DNA from: WHSW01 sp963740055
GTDB taxonomy: Bacteria; Actinomycetota; Thermoleophilia; Solirubrobacterales; 70-9
Direction: 5' to 3'
DNA: 64,000 bases
Assembly (NCBI GenBank): GCA_963740055.1
Contig: CAVUCL010000004.1
Coordinates: forward strand, 458,942 to 522,941
Under the pieces are notes generated by a model. That model did not search any database. It saw nothing but the letters and a program-made list of their open reading frames with translations, and was not told where the DNA came from. The position numbers and the translations under genes are program-made. This document shows, piece after piece, positions 1 to 7,951 of this stretch (position 1 is its first letter; each line of letters starts with the position of its first letter).

Positions 1-590
1 CGCTGCTGACCGGACTCGGCGCGGCGCTCGCCGGCGGTGTCGCTGCGCTCGTCGTCGCCGTGCTCGCGGGCCGCTACCCGAGCGTCGTCACCAGGGCGAT
101 CGAGCGTCTCGGGCACGCCGGCTACGCGCTCCCGGGGATCGTCGTCGCGCTCGCGCTCGTCTACTTCGCCACCCGCGCCGTGACCCCGATCTACCAGACG
201 CTGGCGCTGCTGGTGTTCGCGCTCACCGTCCACTACCTGCCGCTGGCGATCGGCCCGATCGGCGCCGCGCTGGGCCAGGTCTCGCCGCGGGTCGAGGAGG
301 CGGCGCGCGGGCTCGGACGCGCGCCCGCCGAGGTCTTTCGCACGATCACCGCGCCCCTGGTGCGAGGCGGGATCCTCGCCGGCGCCGCCCTCGTCTTCCT
401 GCACGCGGTCAAGGAGCTCCCAGCTACGCTGATCCTCGCTCCGATCGGATTCGAGACATTGGCGACCGAGATCTGGAACCAGACCAGCTTCGGCTTCTAC
501 GAGGCGAGCGCGATCCCGTCGCTCGTCCTGCTCGCGATCGCGGCCCCGCCGCTCTACCTGCTCTCCGAGCGCGGCACGGTGACGGCATGA
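1..590 (+). CDS. ABC transporter permease, Fe(III)/FbpB type (5'-truncated by window)
   Basis: The frame is open from base 3 to a TGA at 588-590, giving the last ~195 residues of an integral membrane permease; the N-terminal half lies outside the window. Hydrophobic segments alternate with short loops. The cytoplasmic EAA-type loop that docks on the ATPase is visible (EEAARGLGRAPAEVF, encoded around 295-340). The run KELPATLILAPIGFETLATE, encoded around 408-470, resembles iron/thiamine-type binding-protein-dependent permeases. The stop overlaps the ATG of the ATPase gene by four bases (ATGA), which indicates translational coupling. Substrate specificity (ferric iron versus thiamine or another anion) is inferred from family resemblance only. 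Confidence 0.8.
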   Translation, partial: LLTGLGAALAGGVAALVVAVLAGRYPSVVTRAIERLGHAGYALPGIVVALALVYFATRAVTPIYQTLALLVFALTVHYLPLAIGPIGAALGQVSPRVEEAARGLGRAPAEVFRTITAPLVRGGILAGAALVFLHAVKELPATLILAPIGFETLATEIWNQTSFGFYEASAIPSLVLLAIAAPPLYLLSERGTVTA

Positions 591-1633
591 CCGCGACCGC
601 GACCGGCGCTCCGCTGCGGGTCGGCGGCCTCGCCAAGTCCTACGGCGCCGGTGCGCGCCGTCGACGGGCTCGAGCTCGAGGTCGAGTCGGGATCGATCTG
701 CGCCCTGCTCGGACCGAGCGGCTGCGGCAAGACGACCACGCTGCGGCTGATCGCCGGCCTCGAGCGCCCGGACGCGGGCTCGATCGCGATCGGCGAGCGC
801 GAGCTCGCCGGCCCCGGCGCCTTCCTCGAGCCGGAGCGGCGGCGGATCGGGATGGTGTTCCAGGACTACGCGCTCTTTCCCGCACCTCGACGTCGCCGGC
901 AACGTCGGCTACGGGCTCGGCCGCCGCCCGGACCCGGAGCGGATCGGCGCGGTGCTCGAGCTCGTCGGCCTCGCGGGCGAGCGCGCGGCGGCCGGTGCAC
1001 GAGCTCTCCGGCGGCCAGCAGCAGCGGGTCGCGCTCGCGCGGGCCCTCGCCCCGACCCCGGAGCTGATCCTGCTCGACGAGCCGTTCTCCAACCTCGACG
1101 CCGGTCTGCGCGAGCGGCTGCGACAGGAGGTGCGCGAGATCATCGCCCGCGCCGGGGTGACCACGCTGTTCGTCACCCACGACCAGGCCGAGGCGCTGAG
1201 CATCGCGCAGACGGTCGCCGTGATGCGCGACGGGCGGATCGAGCAGGTCGGCACCCCGGAGGAGATCTACTCGCGCCCGGCGTCGCGCTGGGTCGCTCGC
1301 TTCCTCGGCGAGATCGAGGTCGTCCCCGGACTCGCCGCCGCTGGCCGGGTCGAGTGCGAGCTCGGCTCGTTCTCGGCCGAGCAGGGCGTCGAGGGCCCGG
1401 TCGACGTCCTCATCCGTCCCGAGTCGATCGCGATCGGGCTCAGCGGTCCCGACGGCGCCGCCGGCGCCGAGGTCGTCGGCCGGCGCTTCTTCGGCCACGA
1501 CCAGCTGGTCGAGCTTCGGCTCGGCTCCGGGCAGACGATCCGCTCGCGGCGGCTCGGGTTCCCCGCCTGGCACGAGGGCGATCGCGTCCGCGCCTGGGTC
1601 GACGGGCCGACCGACGTGCTCGCGCGCGACTGA
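587..1633 (+). CDS. ABC transporter ATP-binding protein, FbpC/PotA-like (three apparent frameshifts)
   Basis: This is the nucleotide-binding subunit that powers the adjoining permease. Walker A (GPSGCGKTT), signature (LSGGQQQR), Walker B (ILLDEPF) and H-loop (THDQAEA) are all present, followed by a C-terminal TOBE-like domain. They lie in different frames: the N-terminus in frame 2, Walker A in frame 3, the helical region (HLDVAGNVGYGLG) in frame 1, and signature to stop in frame 2 again. Single-base insertions near 650, 885 and 995 explain this and cancel in sum, so one frame appears open throughout although its middle is nonsense. I read the native gene as intact with base-calling errors. 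It converges on truA, with 7 bp between the stops. Confidence 0.85.
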   Translation: MTATATGAPLRVGGLAKSYGAGARRRRARARGRVGIDLRPARTERLRQDDHAAADRRPRAPGRGLDRDRRARARRPRRLPRAGAAADRDGVPGLRALSRTSTSPATSATGSAAARTRSGSARCSSSSASRASARRPVHELSGGQQQRVALARALAPTPELILLDEPFSNLDAGLRERLRQEVREIIARAGVTTLFVTHDQAEALSIAQTVAVMRDGRIEQVGTPEEIYSRPASRWVARFLGEIEVVPGLAAAGRVECELGSFSAEQGVEGPVDVLIRPESIAIGLSGPDGAAGAEVVGRRFFGHDQLVELRLGSGQTIRSRRLGFPAWHEGDRVRAWVDGPTDVLARD

Positions 1634-1640
1634 TCGGGTC

Positions 1641-2378
1641 TCAGTCGTAGGCGACGGCGACCAGGCAGAGCCCGTGCGCGGGCGCGGTCTCGCCGGCGCG
1701 CTCGCGCGGAGCGCCCTCGAGCAGCGCGCGGAAGTCCTCGACCGAGCGCCGTCCCCCACCGACCTCGAGCATCGTCCCGACCAGCACCCGGACCTGGTTG
1801 CGCATGAACGAGGGCGCGGTCAGATCGAGCGCCAACAGGTCTCGGCGCTCGCGCGACCATGCGCAGGACGTCACGTTTCGCTCGAAGAGCGAATGTTCGG
1901 TTTGGGTCGGGGTGAAGGCGGTGAAGTCGTGCTTGCCGACCACCGCCTCGGCGCAGGCCTCGAGCGCCGCGAGGTCGAGCGGGTATCGCCACCAGAGCGC
2001 CCTGCCCTCCTCGAACGGGTCGCGGACCGCCGTCGCCAGGACCCGGTAGCGATAGCTGCGCGAGCGGGCGTCGCGGCGGGCGTCGAAGCCCTCGGGGGCG
2101 CGCTCGGCCGCGGTCACCGCGACGTCGCGCGCCAGCACCGCGTTGAGCCGCTCGGCGAGCCCGTCCGGGAGCTCGCGCCGGTGCTCGAAGCTCGCCACCT
2201 GACCGCTCGCGTGCACGCCGGCGTCGGTGCGACCGGCGACCGTGAGCTCGACCCGCTCGCCGAGGATCCGCTCGAGCGCGGTCTCGAGCTCACCCGCGAC
2301 CGTGCGCTGGCCCGGCTGCGCGGCCCAGCCGGCGAACCGGGTGCCGACGTAGGCGATGTCGAGACGCGCGGTGCCCAT
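1641..2378 (-). CDS. truA: tRNA pseudouridine(38-40) synthase TruA
   Basis: A 245-residue protein of normal length for TruA, which isomerises uridines 38-40 of the tRNA anticodon arm. The catalytic aspartate lies in GRTDAGVHA (Asp52). The N-terminal strand RLDIAYVGTRFAGW and the later RNQVRVLVGTMLEVGGG are further family signatures. It is the last gene of the ribosomal block, 15 bp after rplQ, the usual rplQ-truA order, so it is probably cotranscribed with it. Start ATG at 2378. Confidence 0.96.
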   Translation of the reverse strand: MGTARLDIAYVGTRFAGWAAQPGQRTVAGELETALERILGERVELTVAGRTDAGVHASGQVASFEHRRELPDGLAERLNAVLARDVAVTAAERAPEGFDARRDARSRSYRYRVLATAVRDPFEEGRALWWRYPLDLAALEACAEAVVGKHDFTAFTPTQTEHSLFERNVTSCAWSRERRDLLALDLTAPSFMRNQVRVLVGTMLEVGGGRRSVEDFRALLEGAPRERAGETAPAHGLCLVAVAYD

Positions 2379-2393
2379 CGGGGCACGCTCGCG

Positions 2394-2747
2394 CTAGACG
2401 AGCTCCAGGAAGACCATCTCGGTCGAGTCCGAACGCCGCGGACCGAGCTTGACGATCCGCGTGTAGCCGCCCGGACGCTCGGCGTAGCGCGGCGCCACCT
2501 CCTCGAACAGCTTGTGGACGAGGAAGCGGTCCTGGCCGAGCTCCGAGAGGGCCTGGCGGCGGGCGTGCAGGTCGCCGCGCTTGGCGAGCGTGATCAGCTT
2601 CTCGATCTTCGGCTTCACCGCCTTCGCCTTCGCCTGCGAGGTCCGGATCCGCTCGTGCTCGATCACCTCGCGGCAGAGGTTGCGCAGCAGCGCCCGCCGG
2701 TGGGCCGAGTCGCGCGAGAGCTTGTGGCGTTGCTTCTGGTGGCGCAT
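2394..2747 (-). CDS. rplQ: 50S ribosomal protein L17
   Basis: A 117-residue L17, which binds 23S rRNA near the peptide exit tunnel. The N-terminus MRHQKQRHKLSRDSAHRRAL is the family signature and the C-terminus (DSTEMVFLELV) is normal. It lies between rpoA and truA, the standard end of the alpha operon, 30 bp downstream of rpoA. Confidence 0.97.
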   Translation of the reverse strand: MRHQKQRHKLSRDSAHRRALLRNLCREVIEHERIRTSQAKAKAVKPKIEKLITLAKRGDLHARRQALSELGQDRFLVHKLFEEVAPRYAERPGGYTRIVKLGPRRSDSTEMVFLELV

Positions 2748-2777
2748 GGTTCTGCGGTCTGCGGTCTGCGGTCTTGC

Positions 2778-3743
2778 CTACTCGTCCCGAAGCCCGAGTC
2801 CCAGCGCATGCAGCGACTCCTTGACCTCGTCGGTGCTGCGCTTGCCGAAGTTCGGGATCGCGTTCAGCTCCGACTCGGAGCGCTGGACGAGATCGCCGAC
2901 GGTCTGGATCCCGGCGCGCTTGAGGCAGTTGTAGGCGCGGACGCCGATCTCGAGCTCCTCGATCAGGCGATCGTCGCCATCGGTCGGCGCGACCGGCGCC
3001 AGCGCCGCCTCGGCGCCGTTGAACGCCTCGCGGCTGGTCAGCTCCTCGACCCGGTCGGCGTCGGTGAAGATCGCCATCGTCTTGATCAGGATCTCGGCCG
3101 CCTCGCGGAGCGCCGAGCCGGGCTCGATCGAACCGTCGGTCTCGACCTCGAGCGTCAGCTTGTCGAAGTCGGTGCGCTGACCGACACGAGCGGAGTCGAC
3201 GTCGTAGGCCGCACGGCGGATCGGCGAGAAGATCGAGTCGATCGGGATCACGCCGATCGGCTGGTCCTCGGTCTTGTTGTCCTCGGCCGGCGAGTAGCCG
3301 CGCCCGCGGCCGATCGTCAGGTACATCTCGAGCTTGGTCCGCTTCTCGAGCGTCGCGATCGGCGCGTCCGGGTTGAGGATCTCGACCCCGGCGGGGAGGT
3401 CGATGTCGCTCGCCTTGATCTCGCCCGGGCCGGTGGCGACGAGCGGCGCCTCGACCTCGTCGGCGTCGGTGTGCATGCGGACGACGATGTCCTTGAGGTT
3501 GAGGACGATGTCGGTGACGTCCTCCTTCACACCGGCGACGGTCGAGAACTCGTGCGCGACGCCCTCGATCCGCACGCTCTTGATCGCGGCGCCCCCGAGC
3601 GAGGAGAGCAGCACGCGCCGGAGCGAGTTCCCGAAGGTGTAGCCGAACCCCTTGTCGAGCGGCTCGACCACGAAGGTCCCGCGGTTGTCATCGACGCTCT
3701 CGGAAGCGATCTTGGGAATCTGGAACTCGGGCAGGGTGGTCAT
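2778..3743 (-). CDS. rpoA: DNA-directed RNA polymerase subunit alpha
   Basis: A 321-residue RNA polymerase alpha subunit. The N-terminal domain (about residues 1-230), which dimerises and nucleates assembly with beta and beta-prime, contains DKGFGYTFGNSLRRVLLSSL. The C-terminal domain contains the helix-hairpin-helix region RAYNCLKRAGIQTVGDLV that contacts UP elements and activators. Length and domain order are normal. The gene follows rpsD by 37 bp. The short acidic linker between the domains (about residues 235-255) is typical of actinobacteria. Confidence 0.98.
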   Translation of the reverse strand: MTTLPEFQIPKIASESVDDNRGTFVVEPLDKGFGYTFGNSLRRVLLSSLGGAAIKSVRIEGVAHEFSTVAGVKEDVTDIVLNLKDIVVRMHTDADEVEAPLVATGPGEIKASDIDLPAGVEILNPDAPIATLEKRTKLEMYLTIGRGRGYSPAEDNKTEDQPIGVIPIDSIFSPIRRAAYDVDSARVGQRTDFDKLTLEVETDGSIEPGSALREAAEILIKTMAIFTDADRVEELTSREAFNGAEAALAPVAPTDGDDRLIEELEIGVRAYNCLKRAGIQTVGDLVQRSESELNAIPNFGKRSTDEVKESLHALGLGLRDE

Positions 3744-3780
3744 TGGAACCTCTTTGCTTGTCGGGAACTGAAGGGCCCTA

Positions 3781-4401
3781 CTACTTCGAGTAGAGCTCGA
3801 CGATGAGCTGCTCGTCCACCGGCGCGATGATCTCGCTGCGGTCCGGAAGACGGAGCACCTTCGCCGTCAGGGCATCGTGATCGGCCTGTAGCCACGGCGG
3901 CACCGCCGCGGTCAGCTCGGTCGCCTGCCGAACGACGTCGGCGGCGCCCGAATCGGGCTTGATCGTGATCACGTCGTCGGCACGAACCTGGTAGCTGGCG
4001 ACATCGACCCGGCGGCCGTTGACGAGCCAGTGGCCGTGGTTGATGAGCTGGCGCGCCTGGCGCCGCGAGGCGGCGAAGCCGAGGCGCAGGAGCACGTTGT
4101 CGAAGCGCCGCTCGAGCATCCGCAGGAGGTTGTCGCCGGTGACGCCCGGCTGGCGCGACGCCTTCTCGTAGTAGCCGCGGAACTGCTTCTCGAGCACGCC
4201 GTAGAAGCGGCGCGTCTTCTGCTTCTCGCGCAGCTGCTGGCGGTACTCGGAGGCGCGCACCCGCCCGCGGCCGTGCTCGCCCGGCGGGTAGCTGCGGCGC
4301 TCGACGCCGCACTTCTCGGTCATGCAGCGCTCGCCCTTCAAGAACAGCTTCTGCCCCTCGCGGCGGCACTGCTTGCACTGCGGTGAGGTGTCGCGGGCCA
4401 T
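3781..4401 (-). CDS. rpsD: 30S ribosomal protein S4 (zinc-binding form)
   Basis: A 206-residue S4, a primary 16S rRNA binder that starts 30S assembly. Cys9, Cys12, Cys26 and Cys31 form the zinc site of the C+ version. An S4 RNA-binding domain covers about residues 95-160 (RRFDNVLLRLGFAASRRQAR). The start codon directly follows the rpsK stop with no gap, suggesting coupled translation. In many bacteria S4 autoregulates the alpha operon; no leader structure is evident here. Confidence 0.97.
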   Translation of the reverse strand: MARDTSPQCKQCRREGQKLFLKGERCMTEKCGVERRSYPPGEHGRGRVRASEYRQQLREKQKTRRFYGVLEKQFRGYYEKASRQPGVTGDNLLRMLERRFDNVLLRLGFAASRRQARQLINHGHWLVNGRRVDVASYQVRADDVITIKPDSGAADVVRQATELTAAVPPWLQADHDALTAKVLRLPDRSEIIAPVDEQLIVELYSK

Positions 4402-4800
4402 CTACGGACGCCTGCGCTTCTTCGGCCGGCAGCCGTTGTGGGCCTGCGGGCTGACGTCCTTGACCGTGGTCACCTGAAGGCCTGCGGCCTGCAGCGAGCG
4501 GATCGCCGTGTCGCGGCCGGAGCCGGCGCCCTTGGCGTGCACCTCGACCCGCTCGAGGCCGTGCTCCATGCCCTTGCGGGCGGCGGCGTCGGCGGTCACC
4601 TGGGCGGCGAACGGCGTCGACTTGCGCGAGCCCTTGAAGCCCGCCGAGCCGGCCGACTCCCAGCAGACGACGTTGCCCTCGGGGTCGGTGATCGTGACGA
4701 TCGTGTTGTTGAAGCTGGTCTTGATGTGGGCGACTCCGTAGGGGACGTTCTTCTTCACCCGGCGGCGGGCGCGACCCTTGCCTCGTTTCGGCTGCGGCAT
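4402..4800 (-). CDS. rpsK: 30S ribosomal protein S11
   Basis: A 132-residue S11 of the small-subunit platform. Family signatures visible are VAHIKTSFNNTIVTITDPEG and the basic C-terminus NGCRPKKRRRP. It sits 11 bp after rpsM and abuts rpsD, the conserved rpsM-rpsK-rpsD-rpoA order. Length is normal. Confidence 0.97.
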   Translation of the reverse strand: MPQPKRGKGRARRRVKKNVPYGVAHIKTSFNNTIVTITDPEGNVVCWESAGSAGFKGSRKSTPFAAQVTADAAARKGMEHGLERVEVHAKGAGSGRDTAIRSLQAAGLQVTTVKDVSPQAHNGCRPKKRRRP

Positions 4801-4811
4801 CGGTCAGCGCC

Positions 4812-5195
4812 TCACTTCTTCGCCGGCGGCTTCTTCTTGCCGGCGATGCTCATCCGCCGCGGGCCCTTGCGGCCGCGGGCGTTGGTCTTCGTGCGCTGGC
4901 CCCGGGTCGGCAGGCCGCGGCGATGGCGGACGCCGCGGTAGGAGCCGATCTCCGAGAGCCGCTTGATGTTCTGCGAGCGGTCGCGGCGCAGGTCACCCTC
5001 GACCTCGAGCTCCTCGACCGCGTCGCGGAGCTTGACCGTCTCGGCCTCGGTCAGGTCCTTGACGTAGGTGTTCGGGTCGACCCCGACCTTGGCCAGGACC
5101 TCGTTCGCGGTCGAGCGACCGACCCCGTGCACGTAGGTGAGGCCGATCTCGACCCGCTTGTTGAGCGGAAGGTTGACTCCTGCGACGCGTGCCAT
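4812..5195 (-). CDS. rpsM: 30S ribosomal protein S13
   Basis: A 127-residue S13 of the 30S head, which contacts the P-site tRNA and the 50S bridge. It begins MARVAGVNLPLNKRVEIGLT and contains the conserved RHRRGLPTRGQRTKTNARGR before a lysine-rich tail. rpmJ ends 9 bp upstream. Confidence 0.97.
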   Translation of the reverse strand: MARVAGVNLPLNKRVEIGLTYVHGVGRSTANEVLAKVGVDPNTYVKDLTEAETVKLRDAVEELEVEGDLRRDRSQNIKRLSEIGSYRGVRHRRGLPTRGQRTKTNARGRKGPRRMSIAGKKKPPAKK

Positions 5196-5204
5196 CTGAG
5201 TGCT

Positions 5205-5318
5205 CTAGCCCTGCCTTTGCTTGTGTCGGGGGTTCGAGCAGATCACGAGCACGACGCCGCGACGCCGGATCACCCGGCATCGCTCACACATCGGCTTTAC
5301 GGACGCTCGTACCTTCAT
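5205..5318 (-). CDS. rpmJ: 50S ribosomal protein L36 (zinc-binding form)
   Basis: A 37-residue ORF found by direct translation of the minus strand: it starts MKVRASVKPMCERC and ends NPRHKQRQG. Cys11, Cys14, Cys27 and His32 form the zinc ribbon of C+ L36. Length is typical. It lies 9 bp before rpsM. The usual upstream neighbour infA is absent; 122 bp with no recognisable gene separate it from map. Confidence 0.96.
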   Translation of the reverse strand: MKVRASVKPMCERCRVIRRRGVVLVICSNPRHKQRQG

Positions 5319-5440
5319 CGGCCCTTCTGGGTCGTATCGATCAAATCACTGAGAAGTCCCGCAAGCCCCATGAATCGGGCGAGCGGGCACACCGAACCGG
5401 CGCTCAGGCCGACCGCGAATGTTAGCAATCGGTCGCCGGC
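5319..5440. other. map-rpmJ intergenic region, no infA
   Basis: The 122 bp between map and rpmJ hold no ORF resembling initiation factor IF-1 (about 72 codons would be needed). Leader or promoter sequence for rpmJ-rpsM-rpsK-rpsD-rpoA may lie here, but I see no convincing -35/-10 pair. Confidence 0.6.
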
Positions 5441-6208
5441 TCAGCCGAGATGCCACGGGGTCAGGATCCGCGGGCCGTCCTCGGTCACCGCGACCGTGAA
5501 CTCGAAGTGCGCGGCCAGCGATCCGTCGGCCGAGTAGACGGCCCAGTTGTCCTCGCCGACGCGGACCTCCGGCCCCCCCGCGTTGACCATCGGCTCGATC
5601 GCCAGCACCATCCCGGGCTCGAGCTCGGGCCCGCGCCCAGGCTCGCCGTAGTTGGGCACCTGCGGGTCCTCGTGCATCTCGCGCCCGACCCCGTGGCCGA
5701 CCAGCGAGCGGATGATCGAGAGGCCCTCGGCCTCGACCACCTGCTGGACCGCATGCGAGACGTCGCCGAGGTGGTTGCCGGGACGGGCCTTATCGGCGCC
5801 CGCGTGCAGCGACGCCTCGGTGGTCTCGAGCAGGGTGCGGGCGACCGGGGAGATCTCGCCGACCCCGAGCGTGATCGCGGCGTCGGCGACCCAGCCGTCC
5901 TTGGTCACGCCGACGTCGAGCGAGATGATGTCGCCGCGCCGAAGCTCGTAGGGGCCTGGGATCCCGTGCACGACCATCGAGTTCGGCGAGGCGCAGATCG
6001 ACCCGGGGAAGCCGCGGTAGCCGAGGAAGGACGGTTCGGCTCCCTGTGAGGTGATGAACCGCTCCGCGGCCTGGTCGAGCTCGTCGGTGGTGACGCCGGC
6101 GCGCACCTTCGAACGCAGCATCTTCAGGCAACGCGCCTGGATCGTGCCCGCGGTCGCCATCTGCTCGATCTGAGCCGGGGTCTTGAGGATGATCCCACCG
6201 CGGTACAC
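5441..6208 (-). CDS. map: Methionine aminopeptidase, type I
   Basis: A 255-residue type I enzyme that removes the initiator methionine from nascent proteins. The metal-ligand set can be followed: Asp in SLDVGVTKDGWVADAA (two ligands), His in VGHGVGREMHEDP, Glu in LAIEPMV and Glu in AHFEFTVAVTEDG. There is no N-terminal zinc or SH3 extension. It follows adk by 6 bp, a standard spc-operon position. Confidence 0.97.
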   Translation of the reverse strand: MYRGGIILKTPAQIEQMATAGTIQARCLKMLRSKVRAGVTTDELDQAAERFITSQGAEPSFLGYRGFPGSICASPNSMVVHGIPGPYELRRGDIISLDVGVTKDGWVADAAITLGVGEISPVARTLLETTEASLHAGADKARPGNHLGDVSHAVQQVVEAEGLSIIRSLVGHGVGREMHEDPQVPNYGEPGRGPELEPGMVLAIEPMVNAGGPEVRVGEDNWAVYSADGSLAAHFEFTVAVTEDGPRILTPWHLG

Positions 6209-6214
6209 GCCCCT

Positions 6215-6886
6215 CTAGGCCTCCTCTTCCATCTTCAGCGTCGCGAGCAGCGCCCGGATCCGCTCCGCGACCTCGTCCGGCGCCAGGGTCCCGTCGACGC
6301 GCTTGAGCAGGCCCCGGCCCTCGTAATAGGCGACCAGGGGCTCGGTCTTGGTCCGGTACTGGTCGAGCCGGTTGCGGATCACCTCGGGCTTGTCGTCGTC
6401 GCGGATCTCGAGCGGCTCGCCGCATACGTCGCAGACGCCCTCGCGCTCGGGCGGATCGAACTCGAGGTGGAAGATGTGGCCGTTGGGGCAGGTGCGCCGG
6501 CCGCCGAGGCGACGCACGACCTCGTCCGTGTCGACCTCGATCAGGATCGCTGCGGAGACCCGGCGGCGCAGCTCGCCGAGCTTCTCGCCGAGCGCCTCGG
6601 CCTGTGGCTCGGTGCGCGGGAAGCCGTCGAGGATGAAGCCGTCCTCGGCCTCCTTCTCGTCGATCCGCTCGGCGATCACGCCGACGATCACCTCGTCGGG
6701 GACGAGGTCGCCGCGATCCATGTAGTCCTTCGCCTCGCGACCGACGTCGCTCTGTTCGCGGACGGCGGCGCGCAGGATGTCGCCGGTGGCGTAGTACGGC
6801 AGCCGCAGGTCCTCCTGCAGGCGCTCGCCCTGCGTGCCCTTCCCCGATCCGGGAGGGCCGAGGAGGATCAGGTTCAGCTCGGACAC
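6215..6886 (-). CDS. adk: Adenylate kinase
   Basis: A 223-residue adenylate kinase (AMP + ATP = 2 ADP). The P-loop GPPGSGKGT is at residues 10-18. The long-LID form is present, with Cys residues in RRTCPNGHIFH and CDVCGEP that may bind zinc as in Gram-positive enzymes. I chose the GTG at 6886 because translation then begins immediately before the first beta strand (SELNLILLGPPG); longer in-frame extensions would run into the upstream gene. Its start is 11 bp from the stop of the DUF559 gene. Confidence 0.95.
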   Translation of the reverse strand: MSELNLILLGPPGSGKGTQGERLQEDLRLPYYATGDILRAAVREQSDVGREAKDYMDRGDLVPDEVIVGVIAERIDEKEAEDGFILDGFPRTEPQAEALGEKLGELRRRVSAAILIEVDTDEVVRRLGGRRTCPNGHIFHLEFDPPEREGVCDVCGEPLEIRDDDKPEVIRNRLDQYRTKTEPLVAYYEGRGLLKRVDGTLAPDEVAERIRALLATLKMEEEA

Positions 6887-6897
6887 GGCCGGAGAGA

Positions 6898-7860
6898 CTA
6901 GAGGCTCGCACCGTCCGCGGCCCGGCCGAGCTGCGTCCGGATCGTGGCCACGACCCAATCCCCGCGCCCGGTCAGCTGCCGGTGGGTGAACGGCAGCACC
7001 TCACGGCCCGCGGTCCGCAGCGCCACCCACTTCGCGCGATCGCGCTCGAACGCGGCTCGGCTGCGGTGGAACTCGTAGCCGTCGAGCTCGACGACGAGAT
7101 CAGCGGCCGGCCAGAACGCGTCGACGAGGTAGCCGTCGACGAGCACGTTGACGGCGGGCGGAGGAAGACCGGCCTCCCGCACGCGGTCGAGGAACAGGCG
7201 CTCGAGCTCGGACACCGAGCGGGCGGCCGGACCGGGGTCGTAGCCGCAGAGGGCGCGCAGCCGGCCGACGCCGCGGCGCCCGTTGCTGCGGTCCAGCAGC
7301 GCCGCGATCGCCCCCAGGTCGAGCAGTCCGAGGCGCTCCGCCTCCTCGTAGGCGCGCCGCAGCGAGGTCCTGCCGCCGGTCCCCGCGAGGTCGAGCAGGG
7401 TGCGAGCGACGGCGGTGACCGGGATCCCGTCGACGCAGTCGATGTCCTCCGCATCGAGCCGCGATCGGTGCGGGATCAGTCGATCGCGGCGCGGAATCCC
7501 GGCCCGGGTCGGGATCGTGACGTGAAACGAGGTGCCCCTGGGCGAGCACAGATCCCACAACGCGGCCGCATCGAAATGGCTGAGCACGGCACCCTCCGGG
7601 AAGGCGAGCACCGCGGCCATCCACCGACCCCGCAGGGACACCCGTCGGTGCCCGACTGCGTAGACGCCCCGGTGGATGCGGTGCAGGCGGCCTCCTGCGA
7701 CACGGGTCTTAACCGCGTCAGAGCCAAGGCCGAGGGTCACGAGCTGATGCACCGCAACCACTCCGTGCTGAGCCTCGGCGAGCGCCGCCAACGCCACGTC
7801 CCCCCGGGGTTGGTCGACTTTGGTCGCTATATGGCCCGGAACTCGACCAACCGTGGGCAT
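6898..7860 (-). CDS. DUF559 / AbiEi-antitoxin-like protein (wHTH plus endonuclease-fold domain)
   Basis: About 320 residues. The N-terminal ~60 residues resemble the winged helix of AbiEi-type antitoxins (LAEAQHGVVAVHQLVTLGLG ... GRLHRIHRGVYAVGH). The C-terminal ~110 residues match the DUF559 Vsr-like endonuclease fold (DAFWPAADLVVELDGYEFHR, then ERDRAKW). Such genes are numerous in some actinobacterial lineages; their function is unknown and no toxin partner is adjacent. The upstream GNAT frame reads into this one without a stop, but I treat them as separate genes. GTG 7797 is an alternative start: it follows a G-rich ribosome-binding-like run and lies just after a TATAGC box. Its position inside the spc operon is unusual. 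Confidence 0.75.
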   Translation of the reverse strand: MPTVGRVPGHIATKVDQPRGDVALAALAEAQHGVVAVHQLVTLGLGSDAVKTRVAGGRLHRIHRGVYAVGHRRVSLRGRWMAAVLAFPEGAVLSHFDAAALWDLCSPRGTSFHVTIPTRAGIPRRDRLIPHRSRLDAEDIDCVDGIPVTAVARTLLDLAGTGGRTSLRRAYEEAERLGLLDLGAIAALLDRSNGRRGVGRLRALCGYDPGPAARSVSELERLFLDRVREAGLPPPAVNVLVDGYLVDAFWPAADLVVELDGYEFHRSRAAFERDRAKWVALRTAGREVLPFTHRQLTGRGDWVVATIRTQLGRAADGASL

Positions 7861-7951
7861 CTGGGCGAGACTGACCGCCGAACGTGCGCGCGTGGCGCGC
7901 GGAGTGTGGCGAGACGGTGCCGGGACCGTGGCGAGAAAGCCGCGCCGGGGC

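Noticed and set aside
1674..3806. A 710-codon plus-strand open frame over truA, rplQ and rpoA
   Set aside because: It is the antisense shadow of three well-identified genes and has no recognisable domain.
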